Assembly (NCBI RefSeq): GCF_006715025.1
Contig: NZ_VFMK01000001.1
Span: 5,022,001-5,086,000 of the forward strand
Length of the DNA: 64,000 nt
Direction: 5' to 3'
From: Serratia fonticola
GTDB lineage: Bacteria; Pseudomonadota; Gammaproteobacteria; Enterobacterales; Enterobacteriaceae
Made by a program: the position numbers and the translations under genes. Shown here in pieces: positions 18,625-27,751 of this stretch. Under the pieces are notes generated by a model, which was not told the origin of the DNA, did not search any database, and saw nothing but the letters and a program-made list of their open reading frames with translations. Position 1 is the first letter of the stretch, and the number at the start of each line of letters is the position of its first letter.

Positions 18625-20374
18625 CTGAACCCTCTTTATTGTTAATAACCAGTTCGCTTTTGTCACCGGTGGGCAGCGCGTCAGGCTCGATATTCATGAT
18701 CCGCAGCACGCCCCCCATGATGGCACCAAACACCGGTGCGGAAATCGCACCACCGTAGTATTTTCCACCCTGCGGATCGTTGATGACCACGACCAGAGCA
18801 AAACGGGGTTGGCTTGCTGGCGCCACACCCGCGGTATAAGCGATATATCTGTTCACGTATTTGCCGTCTGGCCCGACCTTTTTGGCGGTACCGGTTTTAA
18901 TGGCAATACGGTAACCCTTGATGGCAGCCTTCACGCCACCACCACCAGGTAAAGCCACGCTTTCCATCATGTGCACCACGGTACGCACGGTCGACTCAGG
19001 GAAGACGCGCTCACCGGCAACAGGAGGGTCAACTTTGGTGATCGACAACGGACGATAAATGCCCAGACTGCCGATCGTGGCATAGACTCGCGCTAACTGT
19101 AACGGCGTTACCATTAGCCCATAGCCGAAAGAGAAGGTGGCCCTCTCTATGTCAGACCACCGTTGTTTTTTTGGGTATAAGCCACTGCTTTCTCCGACCA
19201 ACCCCAAATTGGTCGCTTTTCCCAGCCCAAAACGTGAGTAAGTATCTACTAACGCTGAGGACGGCATCGCTAACGCCAGTTTTGAAACACCGACGTTACT
19301 CGACTTCTGCAAGATCCCGGTCACGGTCAGTTCCGAATAACGCGCCACATCTTTAATCTCATGGCCGCTAATGCGGTAAGGGATGGTATTGAGCACGCTG
19401 TTTTCTTTTATCACTCCGTGCTGCAATGCCGTCATCACCACCATCGGTTTCACGGTGGAACCGGGCTCAAAAATATCGGTTATCGCGCGGTTACGCATGG
19501 TGTCTTTTGGCGTACCGGCCATATTGTTCGGGTTGTATGACGGGCTGTTGGCCATTGCCAGCACTTCACCCGTGTTGACGTCCACCAGCACGGCGGTCCC
19601 CGACTCCGCCTTGTTGAAGGCCACCGCGTTGTTCAGCTCGCGGTAAACCAGTGCCTGCAGACGTTCATCAATACTTAGCGCAAGATTGTGTGCCGCCTGG
19701 CTGTCTACCGAGGAGATATCCTCAATCACGCGGCCAAAACGGTCTTTACGCACGGTGCGCTCGCCAGGTTGCCCTGTCAGCCAGCGATCGAAGCTCTTTT
19801 CAACCCCTTCGATCCCTTCACCATCAATATTGGTCACGCCAATGATATGGGAGGTCACTTGCCCGGCCGGATAGTAGCGGCGCGACTCCTGGCGCAGATA
19901 GATCCCTGGCAGCTTCAGTTTGTGGATATAGTCGCCAATCGCCGGGTTAACCTGACGGGCCAGATAGACAAAGCGCCCTTTAGGATTGGCATTGATACGA
20001 TTGGAGAGCTGATCCAACGGAATTTGCAATGCGTCAGAAAGCGCCTTCCAACGTGAATCCAGCGTAATCCCCCCGCGATCGTTCAACTCCTTCGGATCGG
20101 CCCACACGGCGTTTACCGGTACGCTCACCGCCAATGGACGGCCAGAGCGATCGCTGATCATACCGCGTGCCGTCGGTACTTCCTGCACACGTAACGAACG
20201 CATATCGCCTTCTTTCACCAGGCGATCCGGGTTGATGACCTGCAGGTAAGCCATGCGCACCAACAGCCCCACCAGCGCCAGCAAGATACAGCCGCACAAC
20301 AACGCAAAACGCCAGCTGACAAAGCTGGCTTGATCTTCCTGGCGTTTAAACTTACCGGGCCGTACTGCTTTCAT
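18611..20374 (-). CDS. ftsI: Septal transpeptidase FtsI (PBP3)
   Basis: FtsI cross-links septal peptidoglycan and is the target of aztreonam-type beta-lactams. The 587-residue protein has a short cytosolic tail, one membrane helix at about 22-42, a pedestal domain with GRPLAVSVPV, and the transpeptidase domain with STVK at 306-309 (catalytic Ser306), SSN in LQKSSNVGVSK and KTGTAKK near 493. The C-terminal VINNKEGSGGRS resembles the processed tail of E. coli PBP3. It follows ftsL by 34 bases. Confidence 0.98.
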   Translation of the reverse strand: MKAVRPGKFKRQEDQASFVSWRFALLCGCILLALVGLLVRMAYLQVINPDRLVKEGDMRSLRVQEVPTARGMISDRSGRPLAVSVPVNAVWADPKELNDRGGITLDSRWKALSDALQIPLDQLSNRINANPKGRFVYLARQVNPAIGDYIHKLKLPGIYLRQESRRYYPAGQVTSHIIGVTNIDGEGIEGVEKSFDRWLTGQPGERTVRKDRFGRVIEDISSVDSQAAHNLALSIDERLQALVYRELNNAVAFNKAESGTAVLVDVNTGEVLAMANSPSYNPNNMAGTPKDTMRNRAITDIFEPGSTVKPMVVMTALQHGVIKENSVLNTIPYRISGHEIKDVARYSELTVTGILQKSSNVGVSKLALAMPSSALVDTYSRFGLGKATNLGLVGESSGLYPKKQRWSDIERATFSFGYGLMVTPLQLARVYATIGSLGIYRPLSITKVDPPVAGERVFPESTVRTVVHMMESVALPGGGGVKAAIKGYRIAIKTGTAKKVGPDGKYVNRYIAYTAGVAPASQPRFALVVVINDPQGGKYYGGAISAPVFGAIMGGVLRIMNIEPDALPTGDKSELVINNKEGSGGRS

Positions 20375-20408
20375 GCGTTACCTTTATGCTCCGTTTCAGC
20401 TAAACCAT

Positions 20409-20729
20409 TCATGGTTTGACGATGATATTTTCCTGCGATGGATCGACATGTTGCATCTGCAGCTTTTCGGTGGCGATCCGCTCTACTCGGCTGTGATCGC
20501 CAAGGGCATTCTCTTCCAGAATCAGGTTGCGCCACTCGATATCCAGCGCATCTCTCTCCAGTACCAGTTGCTCACGCTCGGCAGTCAGCAGACGTGTACG
20601 GTGGGCGGTAGTGACCACAAAAATGGCCGATACCAGCACAGCAACCAACAAAATCAGCGGGATCTTGGCGTTACGTAGCAAGTCTCCGCCAATGACGCCA
20701 ACCAAACTGTGGCGCTCATTACCAATCAC
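20409..20729 (-). CDS. ftsL: Cell division protein FtsL
   Basis: FtsL is a small bitopic divisome protein forming a coiled coil with FtsB and activating FtsWI. The 106-residue product has a membrane helix at about 23-42 (IPLILLVAVLVSAIFVV) followed by a heptad-like periplasmic coiled coil with TRLLTAEREQLVLERDALD and NALGDHSRVERIA. It is about 15 residues shorter at the N-terminus than E. coli FtsL. Its start overlaps the rsmH stop by 4 bases. Confidence 0.97.
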   Translation of the reverse strand: MIGNERHSLVGVIGGDLLRNAKIPLILLVAVLVSAIFVVTTAHRTRLLTAEREQLVLERDALDIEWRNLILEENALGDHSRVERIATEKLQMQHVDPSQENIIVKP

Positions 20730-21667
20730 GCTGGCATCCTCTCGGCAATGCGTAACACAGAGCTACGCGCGCGTGGGTTATCCGCCACTTCATTTTCCGA
20801 AGGCATCATTTTGCCCAAGGCTTTCAGCGTTCGGCCGCCCATTTCACGCAGTTGCGCTTCAGTCAGTGGAATACCGGCTGGCACCTGTGCACCACGACTG
20901 TGGTGACGCATGAAACGTTTGACGATACGATCTTCCAATGAGTGGAAACTGATGATCGACAAACGGCCTTGTGGTGCCAGTACGGCCAATGCACCATCGA
21001 GCGCACGTTCGATCTCTTCCAGCTCGCTGTTGATATAGATGCGGATTGCCTGGAAACTGCGGGTAGCCGGGTGCTTGTGCTTTTCACGGAACGGACTGGC
21101 ATCGGCGATCAGGTCCGCCAGTTCTTTGGTACGCGTCATCGGTTCAACACGATTTCTTTCCACAATGGCGCGCGCGATGCGTTTGGAAAAACGCTCCTCG
21201 CCAAAGGTTTTCAGCACCCAGGCGATATCGTCGGCTTCCGCTTTCATCAGCCATTCAGCGGCAGATTGCCCGGTGGAAGGATCCATACGCATGTCCAGCG
21301 GGCCGTCACGCATGAAAGAGAATCCTCGATCGGCATCATCCAACTGCGGGGAAGAAACCCCCAAATCGAGGAGTACACCGTCGATCTTGCCAACCAACTC
21401 GCGCTCCTGCACATAGTGTGACAGCTCAGAAAACGGGCCATGTATGATGGTAAAACGCGGATCTTCAATAGATTGAGCAGCAGCAATTGCCTGCGGATCG
21501 CGATCAATCGCCAACAGACGTCCTTCCGGCCCCAATTGGGACAGAATCAGACGAGAATGGCCACCGCGACCAAAAGTACCGTCGATGTATGTGCCGTTAC
21601 TGCGAATATTGAGGCCATTAACGGCCTCATCCAACAGTACGGTCGTATGCTTATAGTTTTCCGACAT
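20726..21667 (-). CDS. rsmH: 16S rRNA m4C1402 methyltransferase RsmH
   Basis: RsmH (MraW) N4-methylates C1402 in the decoding centre of 16S rRNA using SAM. The 313-residue protein has the N-terminal HTTVLLDEAVNGL, the SAM loop DGTFGRGGHSR (about 29-39), the acidic AIDRDPQAI, the DLGVSSPQLDDADRGFSF motif and a C-terminal HSLEDRIVKRFM. Two bases separate it from mraZ. Confidence 0.98.
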   Translation of the reverse strand: MSENYKHTTVLLDEAVNGLNIRSNGTYIDGTFGRGGHSRLILSQLGPEGRLLAIDRDPQAIAAAQSIEDPRFTIIHGPFSELSHYVQERELVGKIDGVLLDLGVSSPQLDDADRGFSFMRDGPLDMRMDPSTGQSAAEWLMKAEADDIAWVLKTFGEERFSKRIARAIVERNRVEPMTRTKELADLIADASPFREKHKHPATRSFQAIRIYINSELEEIERALDGALAVLAPQGRLSIISFHSLEDRIVKRFMRHHSRGAQVPAGIPLTEAQLREMGGRTLKALGKMMPSENEVADNPRARSSVLRIAERMPA

Positions 21668-21669
21668 GC

Positions 21670-22128
21670 TTATAGTGACAAGTCCTGTAGCCGCTCAGAC
21701 AACGGTTCCTGAGCGGACTGTTCTGCGTCGATATCATCCTTGACTTGTTGATACCAGGTCTGTTCATCCCACAGTTCAAACTTGTTGAACTGCCCGACCA
21801 GCATCACTTCTTTCGTGAGCCCGGCATGTTGGCGTAGCGTACTGGCCAACAACAACCGACCGGCGCTATCCATCTGACATTCGCTGGCATGCCCCAGAAG
21901 TAAGCGCTGGACGCGGCGCTCGGCGGGATTCATGCTCGACAGACGTGACAACTTTTGCTCGATGATTTCCCATTGGGGTAGCGGGTAAAGCAGCAGGCAG
22001 GGCTGATGGAGATCGATGGTGCAAACCATTTGACCTTGTGATTCCTCATTCAGTAAATCCCGGTAACGGGTAGGTACGGCAAGCCGCCCTTTACTGTCGA
22101 GGTTAACCATCGTCGCCCCACGGAACAT
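21670..22128 (-). CDS. mraZ: Transcriptional regulator MraZ
   Basis: MraZ is an AbrB-like DNA-binding protein that represses its own promoter, the head of the dcw cluster. The 152-residue product has the tandem double-hairpin MraZ repeats (GATMVNLDSKGRLAVPTRYRD at the start; ASECQMDSAGRLLLASTLR about 80-98). It is the first gene of the cluster; repeated MraZ boxes lie immediately upstream in its leader. Confidence 0.97.
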   Translation of the reverse strand: MFRGATMVNLDSKGRLAVPTRYRDLLNEESQGQMVCTIDLHQPCLLLYPLPQWEIIEQKLSRLSSMNPAERRVQRLLLGHASECQMDSAGRLLLASTLRQHAGLTKEVMLVGQFNKFELWDEQTWYQQVKDDIDAEQSAQEPLSERLQDLSL

Positions 22129-22148
22129 ACCTGAGCTACCCCCTCGTG

Positions 22149-22183
22149 ACCCTTTTCACCACTTTACACCACAATTTCCCACA
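22149..22183 (-). promoter_or_regulatory. MraZ operator repeats
   Basis: Read on the minus strand the leader holds four repeats at 10-base spacing: TGGGAAATTG, TGGTGTAAAG, TGGTGAAAAG and GGTC. This matches the TGGG-type direct repeats that MraZ binds at E. coli Pmra. They lie between the promoter and the mraZ start. Confidence 0.7.
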
Positions 22184-22190
22184 CAATGGA

Positions 22191-22219
22191 GTTTACGGAG
22201 GGTATGAAAACCTTGTCAA
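22191..22219 (-). promoter_or_regulatory. Pmra, main promoter of the dcw cluster
   Basis: On the minus strand TTGACA (22219-22214) is followed after 17 bases by GTAAAC (22196-22191). This closely resembles the E. coli mra promoter as I recall it, including the weak GTAAAC -10, and lies just upstream of the MraZ boxes. Confidence 0.75.
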
Positions 22220-22992
22220 GCCAGAGCAAGAGCGGTTTGGCAATATTTCTATGACCATTCTGAGGGCTGACTCACGAAAGGAACGTTATTTATTACGTGA
22301 ATATAAATTAACACCATGATTAGAGAGGAGAATTTTCTAAGCGGAAACTATGTGATTAAAAAAGTCACAAATTGGCGATTAAATAACTCATTACTTCCTT
22401 CTGCAACCCAGGTCTCACTTTTTAGCCTCGATATCGCTGGGCATGCCCCCGCTGTAACCCGCATCGGCAAAGGCCTGTCTTCGAGTGGCCTTATTTGCCG
22501 TCAAATGCCATAAGCCATTGACTTAATAACGCTCAATGAATATTGAGCCGCAAACCGGGCGTTATTTTACTTCAATTATTCTTGCAAGGAAAAACCCCTA
22601 TAGAAAATAAATTCTCCGGCAAAGGCAAACCCACCTAATTACGATTTAAATCAATTTGGTAAGATTATTCTCAAAACACCTCTTTACAATTCATAGGTCA
22701 TTTCCCGCAGTTTTAGGAAATCTCCCCTATTTTGACCTCTCGCAGGTACACACACCATAACCTGCTGTTTATTAAAAATTTAATAAAAAACACCATCTTT
22801 AATTCCTTGCATTGGATTTTTTGCGCCTTCTGCCGGGATAAAAATCAGCCAAATGTTAAAAATAAATATATTTAACTACTTAAAACAACAAAGTCAGTTA
22901 AGTATACTAGCTAAATTAGAATAAGTTGGTTTATAACACCATTTTAACATCCATAGTTAACATGTTGACCTATCAAACTCAGGGATCACATC
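22220..22992. other. AT-rich intergenic region between Pmra and alaE, with hairpins
   Basis: About 770 bases without a convincing gene. A hairpin with arms CGGCAAAGGCC and GGCCTTATTTGCCG lies at about 22464-22500. A second hairpin at 22525-22566 nests CTCAAT/ATTGAG within AATAACGC/GCGTTATT and ends in TTTT on the plus strand. The pair could end a small RNA or act as a terminator. The last 250 bases are very AT-rich and presumably hold the alaE promoter, but no clear hexamer pair was chosen. Confidence 0.5.
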
Positions 22993-23460
22993 ATGTCTAC
23001 ACCAGTCTCACGTTGGCGCATTGCTGCCGCCGATACCTTTGCACTCGTGGTGTACTGCTTTATCGTCGGGATGGCGATTGAGATCCTGATCTCAGGAATG
23101 AGCTTCAGCCAATCGCTTTCATCGCGGTTATTGTCGATCCCCGTCAACATCCTTATCGCCTGGCCATATGGCCGCTATCGCGATTTCTTTATCACCACGG
23201 CACGCCGCTTCCCTCATGGGCAGTTCCTACTGCGTAACCTTGCCGATCTTCTGGCCTATGTCAGCTTTCAGTCACCGGTTTACGCCGCCATTCTGTGGAG
23301 CGTGGGCGCAGACAGCCAGCAGATCCTGGCTGCGGTGAGCAGCAATGCGGTGATCTCAATGGCGATGGGCGTGGCGTACGGCTATTTTCTTGAGTATTGC
23401 CGCAGACTGTTTCGCGTGGTCCCCTCACCCCAACCCTCTCCCACAGGGAGAGGGAGCTGA
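22993..23460 (+). CDS. alaE: L-alanine exporter AlaE
   Basis: AlaE exports L-alanine across the inner membrane and guards against toxic accumulation from peptides. The 155-residue protein matches E. coli AlaE throughout (ADTFALVVYCFIVGMAIEI, SIPVNILIAWPYGRYRDFF, LADLLAYVSFQSPVYAAIL, GYFLEYCRRLF), with four membrane segments. After CRRLFRV the last 14 residues (VPSPQPSPTGRGS and its flank) are not alaE-like; they are translated from the left end of the adjoining repeat array. An AGGGATC ribosome site precedes the ATG. Confidence 0.93.
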   Translation: MSTPVSRWRIAAADTFALVVYCFIVGMAIEILISGMSFSQSLSSRLLSIPVNILIAWPYGRYRDFFITTARRFPHGQFLLRNLADLLAYVSFQSPVYAAILWSVGADSQQILAAVSSNAVISMAMGVAYGYFLEYCRRLFRVVPSPQPSPTGRGS

Positions 23461-24255
23461 TAGTTCCTTCTCTGTTGGAGCTAAAGAGATAATCTCGGCA
23501 CCAACGTGCGTATAGTTTCAGACCCGCTCCACCAAGGAGAGCTGGTACGAAGTTGTGCTCCGGAACAGGAGTTAATCCGTCATCGGGTGTACAGAACGAA
23601 TAGCGTAGCCAAATTGTGACTCGAACGATCCCCTCTCCCTAAGGGAGAGGGAGCTGATAGTCCCTGCTCTGTTGGAGCTAAAAAGATAATCTCGGCACCA
23701 ACGTGCATATAGTTTCAGGCCCGTACCACCAAGGTGAGCTGATACGAAGCTGTGCTCCGGAACAGGAGTTAATCCGTCATCGGGTGTACAGAACGAATAG
23801 CGTAGCCAAATTGTGACTCGAACGATCCCCTCTCCCACAGGGAGAGAAAGCTGATAGTCCCTGCTCTGTTGGAGCTAAAGAGATAATCTCGGCACCAACG
23901 TGCATATAGTTTCAGACCCGTACCACCAAGGTGAGCTGATACGAAGCTGTGCTCCGGAACAGGAGTTAATCCGTCATCGGGTGTACAGAACGAATAGCGT
24001 AGCCAAATTGTGACTCGAACGATCCCCTCTCCCACAGGGAGAGGAAGCTGATAGTCCCTGCTCTGTTGGAGCTAAAGAGATAATCTCGGCACCAACGTGC
24101 ATATAGTTTCAGACCCGCTCCACCAAGGTGAGCTGATACGAAGCTGTGCTCCGGAACGGGAGTTAATCCGTCACCGGGTGTACAGAATGAATAGCGTAGC
24201 CAAATTGTGACTCGAACGATCCCCTCTCCCTGAGGGAGAGGGTTAGGGTGAGGGC
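23421..24255. repeat. Tandem array of four 197-bp units with inverted ends
   Basis: Four copies of a 197-bp unit start near 23430, 23627, 23824 and 24021, followed by a partial start at 24218. Each opens with the small palindrome CCCTCTCCC-n-GGGAGAGG and then continues with near-identical sequence (GCTGATAGTCCCTGCTCTG ... TAGCCAAATTGTGACTCGAA). The whole array is bounded by an extended inverted repeat: CCCCTCACCCCAACCCTC at the left and its complement GAGGGTTAGGGTGAGGG at the right. It fills all the space between the convergent genes alaE and cra. The minus-strand reading frames of 88 codons inside it come from the repeat and are not supported as genes. Confidence 0.9.
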
Positions 24256-24256
24256 A

Positions 24257-25261
24257 TTATTTGCGGCTCAGGCTACCGCGGCGGAACAGGTTGCGGCGGA
24301 TACGTGTCATACCCGGTTTGGGTTTGCGCGGTTCATCTAAACTGGCCAGCACCAGCTCCAGCACTCGCTCAGCTACATCCCGGTGACGCTGAGCTACAGC
24401 AAGCACCGGGCATTCCAGAAAGTCCAGCAATTCATGGTCGCCAAAGGTGGCAATCGCCAGATCTGACGGTAAACGCCCATACTTTTTCAGCGTCACATCC
24501 ATGACGCCCTGCAGCAGAGAAAATGAAGTAGTAAACAACGCCTGTGGCATCGGATGGGTTTTTAACCATTCCGCGAACAGCATGCCTGCGGCTTCACGTT
24601 CGTAGCTATTGGCATACAAATAGTCCACCTGACGCTCATCTTCCTGCCAGGCCTGACGGAAACCCTGCTCACGCAAGAAACTGACAGAAAGCTCGGGCAA
24701 TGCACCAAGATACAGTACCGATTTGGCCGGGAAAGTGCGCAGCTCCTGCGCTAATGCAAAGGCGTCTTCCTGATCGGCTCCCACAACGCTGATAAAATGT
24801 TCACGATCCAACGCACGATCCAAAGCGATAATCGGGAAAGGATCGTTAGCCCAGCGCTGATAGAATGGATGTTCCGGCGGCAATGCAGTAGAAACGATAA
24901 TCGCGTCCACCTGACGTTGCAGCAAATGCTCAATACAGCGCATTTCATTATCAGGCTGATCTTCGGAACATGCGATCAACAGTTGGTAGCCACGCTGACG
25001 TGCCTGGCGCTCAAGATAGTTGGCAATACGGGTATAGCTGGTATTTTCAAGATCCGGTATCACCAGGCCGATAGAACGGGTTCGGCCTGCACGCAGCCCA
25101 GCTGCGACAGCATTCGGGTGATAGTTGTGCTCCCTGACCACGGCCATCACTTTCTCGACGGTTTTATCGCTGACACGATATTGCTTCGCCTTGCCGTTGA
25201 TGACATAACTGGCCGTAGTGCGCGAAACGCCTGCGAGACGCGCGATTTCATCCAGTTTCAC
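24257..25261 (-). CDS. cra: Catabolite repressor/activator Cra (FruR)
   Basis: Cra is the LacI-family regulator that balances glycolysis and gluconeogenesis in response to fructose-1-phosphate. The 334-residue protein opens with the helix-turn-helix MKLDEIARLAGVSRTTASYV, has the hinge RVSDKTVEKVMAVVREHNYHPNAVAAGLR, and the periplasmic-binding-protein-like effector domain from about residue 60. Its stop codon lies one base inside the edge of the 197-bp repeat array. It is separated from ilvH by 277 bases. Confidence 0.97.
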   Translation of the reverse strand: MKLDEIARLAGVSRTTASYVINGKAKQYRVSDKTVEKVMAVVREHNYHPNAVAAGLRAGRTRSIGLVIPDLENTSYTRIANYLERQARQRGYQLLIACSEDQPDNEMRCIEHLLQRQVDAIIVSTALPPEHPFYQRWANDPFPIIALDRALDREHFISVVGADQEDAFALAQELRTFPAKSVLYLGALPELSVSFLREQGFRQAWQEDERQVDYLYANSYEREAAGMLFAEWLKTHPMPQALFTTSFSLLQGVMDVTLKKYGRLPSDLAIATFGDHELLDFLECPVLAVAQRHRDVAERVLELVLASLDEPRKPKPGMTRIRRNLFRRGSLSRK

Positions 25262-25367
25262 GTTAACCCCTTATGACGCTGAAAATAGAAACGAAAATTG
25301 TGGCGTTATACCCTATCGCTTTCAAATGGCGACTTACCGCGTTGCGGTTTGAAAGAGGTAGGATAGC

Positions 25368-25397
25368 GAATAACCATGATAGTCACTATGGTTATTC
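25368..25397. other. Perfect 10-bp inverted repeat upstream of cra
   Basis: GAATAACCAT and ATGGTTATTC are separated by 10 bases, about 107 bases before the cra start. No T-run follows on either strand, so it is more likely an operator or RNA structure near the cra promoter than a terminator. Confidence 0.4.
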
Positions 25398-25470
25398 AAC
25401 CCTGCCTTTGCGATCTAACAGCAGAAAACACTAGCTAGCAACCGCTTTTGCAGAAAGGTGCCAGCAAACG

Positions 25471-25514
25471 GGCAAAAAAGTAAATAGAAAGGGCGCAGCC
25501 GACAAGCCACGCCC
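25471..25514 (-). terminator. Terminator of ilvIH
   Basis: Read on the minus strand, GGGCGTGGC pairs with GCTGCGCCC (two wobble pairs) around a 6-base loop and is followed by the T-rich run TTTCTATTTACTTTTTT. It begins 25 bases after the ilvH stop. Confidence 0.75.
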
Positions 25515-25538
25515 CCAGATGTAATGCTAAAGCCGACT

Positions 25539-26033
25539 TCAACGCATGATCTTGTCGCCACGCGAGACGCCGACGATCCCCGAGCGTGCCACCTCAACAA
25601 TTTCCGCCACTTCACGCACCGCGTTGAGGAAAGCATCCAGTTTGTCGCTGGTACCTGCCAACTGCACGGTGTAAAGCGAAGCGGTCACATCCACAATCTG
25701 CCCACGGAAAATATCCGTACTCCGCTTAACTTCTTCGCGACCATAACCGCTCGCCTGCAGTTTCACCAACATGATTTCACGTTCAACGTGGGCACCTTGG
25801 ATGAGTTCACTGACGCGCAGCACATCAACCAACTTATGCAGCTGCTTTTCAATCTGCTCCAGTATCTTTTCGTCCCCGACCGTCTGAATCGTCATTCGTG
25901 ACAAGGTAGGATCGTCGGTAGGTGCGACGGTGAGGCTTTCGATATTATAGCCGCGCTGAGAGAACAGCCCAACGACGCGCGACAAGGCACCGGATTCGTT
26001 TTCCAGTAATACAGATAAAATACGGCGCTTCAT
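25539..26033 (-). CDS. ilvH: Acetolactate synthase III small subunit
   Basis: IlvH is the regulatory subunit of acetohydroxyacid synthase III and gives valine feedback inhibition. The 164-residue protein has an N-terminal ACT domain (RILSVLLENESGALSRVVGL) and the C-terminal ALS small-subunit domain, ending VGVSRGDKIMR. The ATG at 26033 shares one base with the ilvI stop (TGATG), showing translational coupling; a further nine upstream codons lie inside ilvI and were rejected. Confidence 0.97.
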   Translation of the reverse strand: MKRRILSVLLENESGALSRVVGLFSQRGYNIESLTVAPTDDPTLSRMTIQTVGDEKILEQIEKQLHKLVDVLRVSELIQGAHVEREIMLVKLQASGYGREEVKRSTDIFRGQIVDVTASLYTVQLAGTSDKLDAFLNAVREVAEIVEVARSGIVGVSRGDKIMR

Positions 26034-27751
26034 CAGGTTCTCTCCGTTTTGCTTAGCCACATTTCGTCCATGCTTCCACCGCGGATTTGCATAGGATAAA
26101 CATGTTCAGTTTCATCGACGGTAACATCGACAAACACCAGGCGTTCTTTTTCTGCCAGCGCTTGCGCTAACTTGCTTTCCAGTTCATCCGGGGTACGGAT
26201 CGCGATGCCGACATGGCCGTAGGCCTCCGCCAGTTTCACAAAGTCGGGCAGAGAATTCATGTAGGATTGCGAGTGGCGGCCAGAATAGATCATATCCTGC
26301 CACTGCTTCACCATGCCCAGATAGCGGTTATTCAGGTTGACCACAACGACCGGCAGGTTGTACTGCAATGCGGTGGACAACTCTTGAATGTTCATCTGAA
26401 TACTGCCATCGCCAGTCACGCACACCACCGTTTCTTCTGGCAAAGCGAGTTTCACGCCAAGTGCGGCAGGCAGGCCAAAGCCCATGGTGCCCAACCCACC
26501 GGAATTGATCCAACGACGGGGTTTGTCGAAGGGATAATAAAGTGCGGCAAACATCTGATGCTGGCCCACGTCAGACGTGACGTAAGCATCCCCTTTGGTC
26601 AGGCGATGCAGCGTTTCGATCACGGCCTGAGGTTTGATGGTGCCACTATTCTTGTTATAGCCCAGGCAATCACGCGCACGCCACTGTTCAATCGACTGCC
26701 ACCAGTCACGCAGCGCATCAAAATCTTGCACATTGCCATCCTGCGCCAACAATTCCAGCATCTGCGTCAGCACCTGCCGGGCGTCACCCACAATCGGAAT
26801 ATCAGCATCCACCGTTTTTGAAATGGAGGTCGGATCGATATCAATATGCAGCACCGTGGCATCCGGGCAATATTTCGCCAGATTGTTAGTGGTGCGGTCA
26901 TCAAAGCGCACCCCAACGGCAAAAATAACATCGGAGTGATGCATGGTTTTATTGGCTTCATAAGTGCCGTGCATACCCAGCATCCCCACACTTTGCCGAT
27001 GTGTACCAGGGAACGCCCCTAACCCCATCAATGTGCAGGTGACCGGTAGGTTGAGCTTTTCTGCCAGTTGCAGTAACTCTTCATGGCAGCCTGAGCTAAT
27101 AGCACCGCCCCCCACATACATGATCGGTTTTTTGGCTGACAGGATAGTTTGCAGCGCGCGTTTAATCTGACCGCGGTGGCCTTGCACCGTCGGATTGTAG
27201 GAACGCATGCTGACATCCTGCGGATACGCGTAAGGCATTCTTACCGCCGGGCCGACGATATCCTTGGGCAAATCGATGACTACCGGACCAGGGCGGCCGG
27301 TAGAAGCCAGATAGAAGGCTTTTTTCAGCACGGAGGGAATATCTTCGGTTCGTTTAACCAGGAAGCTATGCTTTACCACCGGGCGGGATATCCCCACCAT
27401 ATCGCATTCCTGAAAAGCATCGTAACCAATCAGTGAACTGGGAACCTGGCCGGAAAGCACCACCATTGGAATGGAGTCCATATAAGCGGTGGCAATGCCG
27501 GTAATGGCGTTGGTTGCACCAGGCCCAGACGTGACCAGCACCACCCCCACTTCACCGGTGGCCCGAGCATAGCCGTCAGCCATATGCACAGCCCCCTGCT
27601 CATGCCGCACCAGAATATGATCGATACCTCCAACCGTGTGCAGGGCATCGTAGATATCGAGTACCGCCCCGCCCGGATAGCCGAATACATGCTTAACGCC
27701 CTGATCGATTAACGATCGGACGACCATCTCGGCTCCTGACAACATTTCCAT
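26033..27751 (-). CDS. ilvI: Acetolactate synthase III large subunit
   Basis: IlvI is the catalytic, thiamine-diphosphate and FAD dependent subunit of AHAS III, the first common step of valine, leucine and isoleucine synthesis. The 572-residue protein starts at MEMLSGAEMVVRSL; an upstream in-frame start adds 21 unrelated residues and was rejected. It shows the catalytic Glu in VRHEQGAVHMADG, the SGPGATNAITGIATAYMDS segment and the ThDP motif GDGSIQMNIQEL. A second AHAS (ilvBN) is also in this window. Confidence 0.97.
   Translation of the reverse strand: MEMLSGAEMVVRSLIDQGVKHVFGYPGGAVLDIYDALHTVGGIDHILVRHEQGAVHMADGYARATGEVGVVLVTSGPGATNAITGIATAYMDSIPMVVLSGQVPSSLIGYDAFQECDMVGISRPVVKHSFLVKRTEDIPSVLKKAFYLASTGRPGPVVIDLPKDIVGPAVRMPYAYPQDVSMRSYNPTVQGHRGQIKRALQTILSAKKPIMYVGGGAISSGCHEELLQLAEKLNLPVTCTLMGLGAFPGTHRQSVGMLGMHGTYEANKTMHHSDVIFAVGVRFDDRTTNNLAKYCPDATVLHIDIDPTSISKTVDADIPIVGDARQVLTQMLELLAQDGNVQDFDALRDWWQSIEQWRARDCLGYNKNSGTIKPQAVIETLHRLTKGDAYVTSDVGQHQMFAALYYPFDKPRRWINSGGLGTMGFGLPAALGVKLALPEETVVCVTGDGSIQMNIQELSTALQYNLPVVVVNLNNRYLGMVKQWQDMIYSGRHSQSYMNSLPDFVKLAEAYGHVGIAIRTPDELESKLAQALAEKERLVFVDVTVDETEHVYPMQIRGGSMDEMWLSKTERT

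Noticed and set aside
22316..22513. A 65-codon plus-strand frame upstream of alaE
   Set aside because: No ribosome site, no recognisable similarity, and it runs through the hairpin region.
23572..24035. Two 88-codon minus-strand reading frames inside the tandem array
   Set aside because: They are copies of one another fixed by the 197-bp repeat, have no ribosome site, and begin and end in the unit palindromes.
23421..24255. CRISPR array
   Set aside because: The period is 197 bases with no unique spacers, and no cas genes are nearby.
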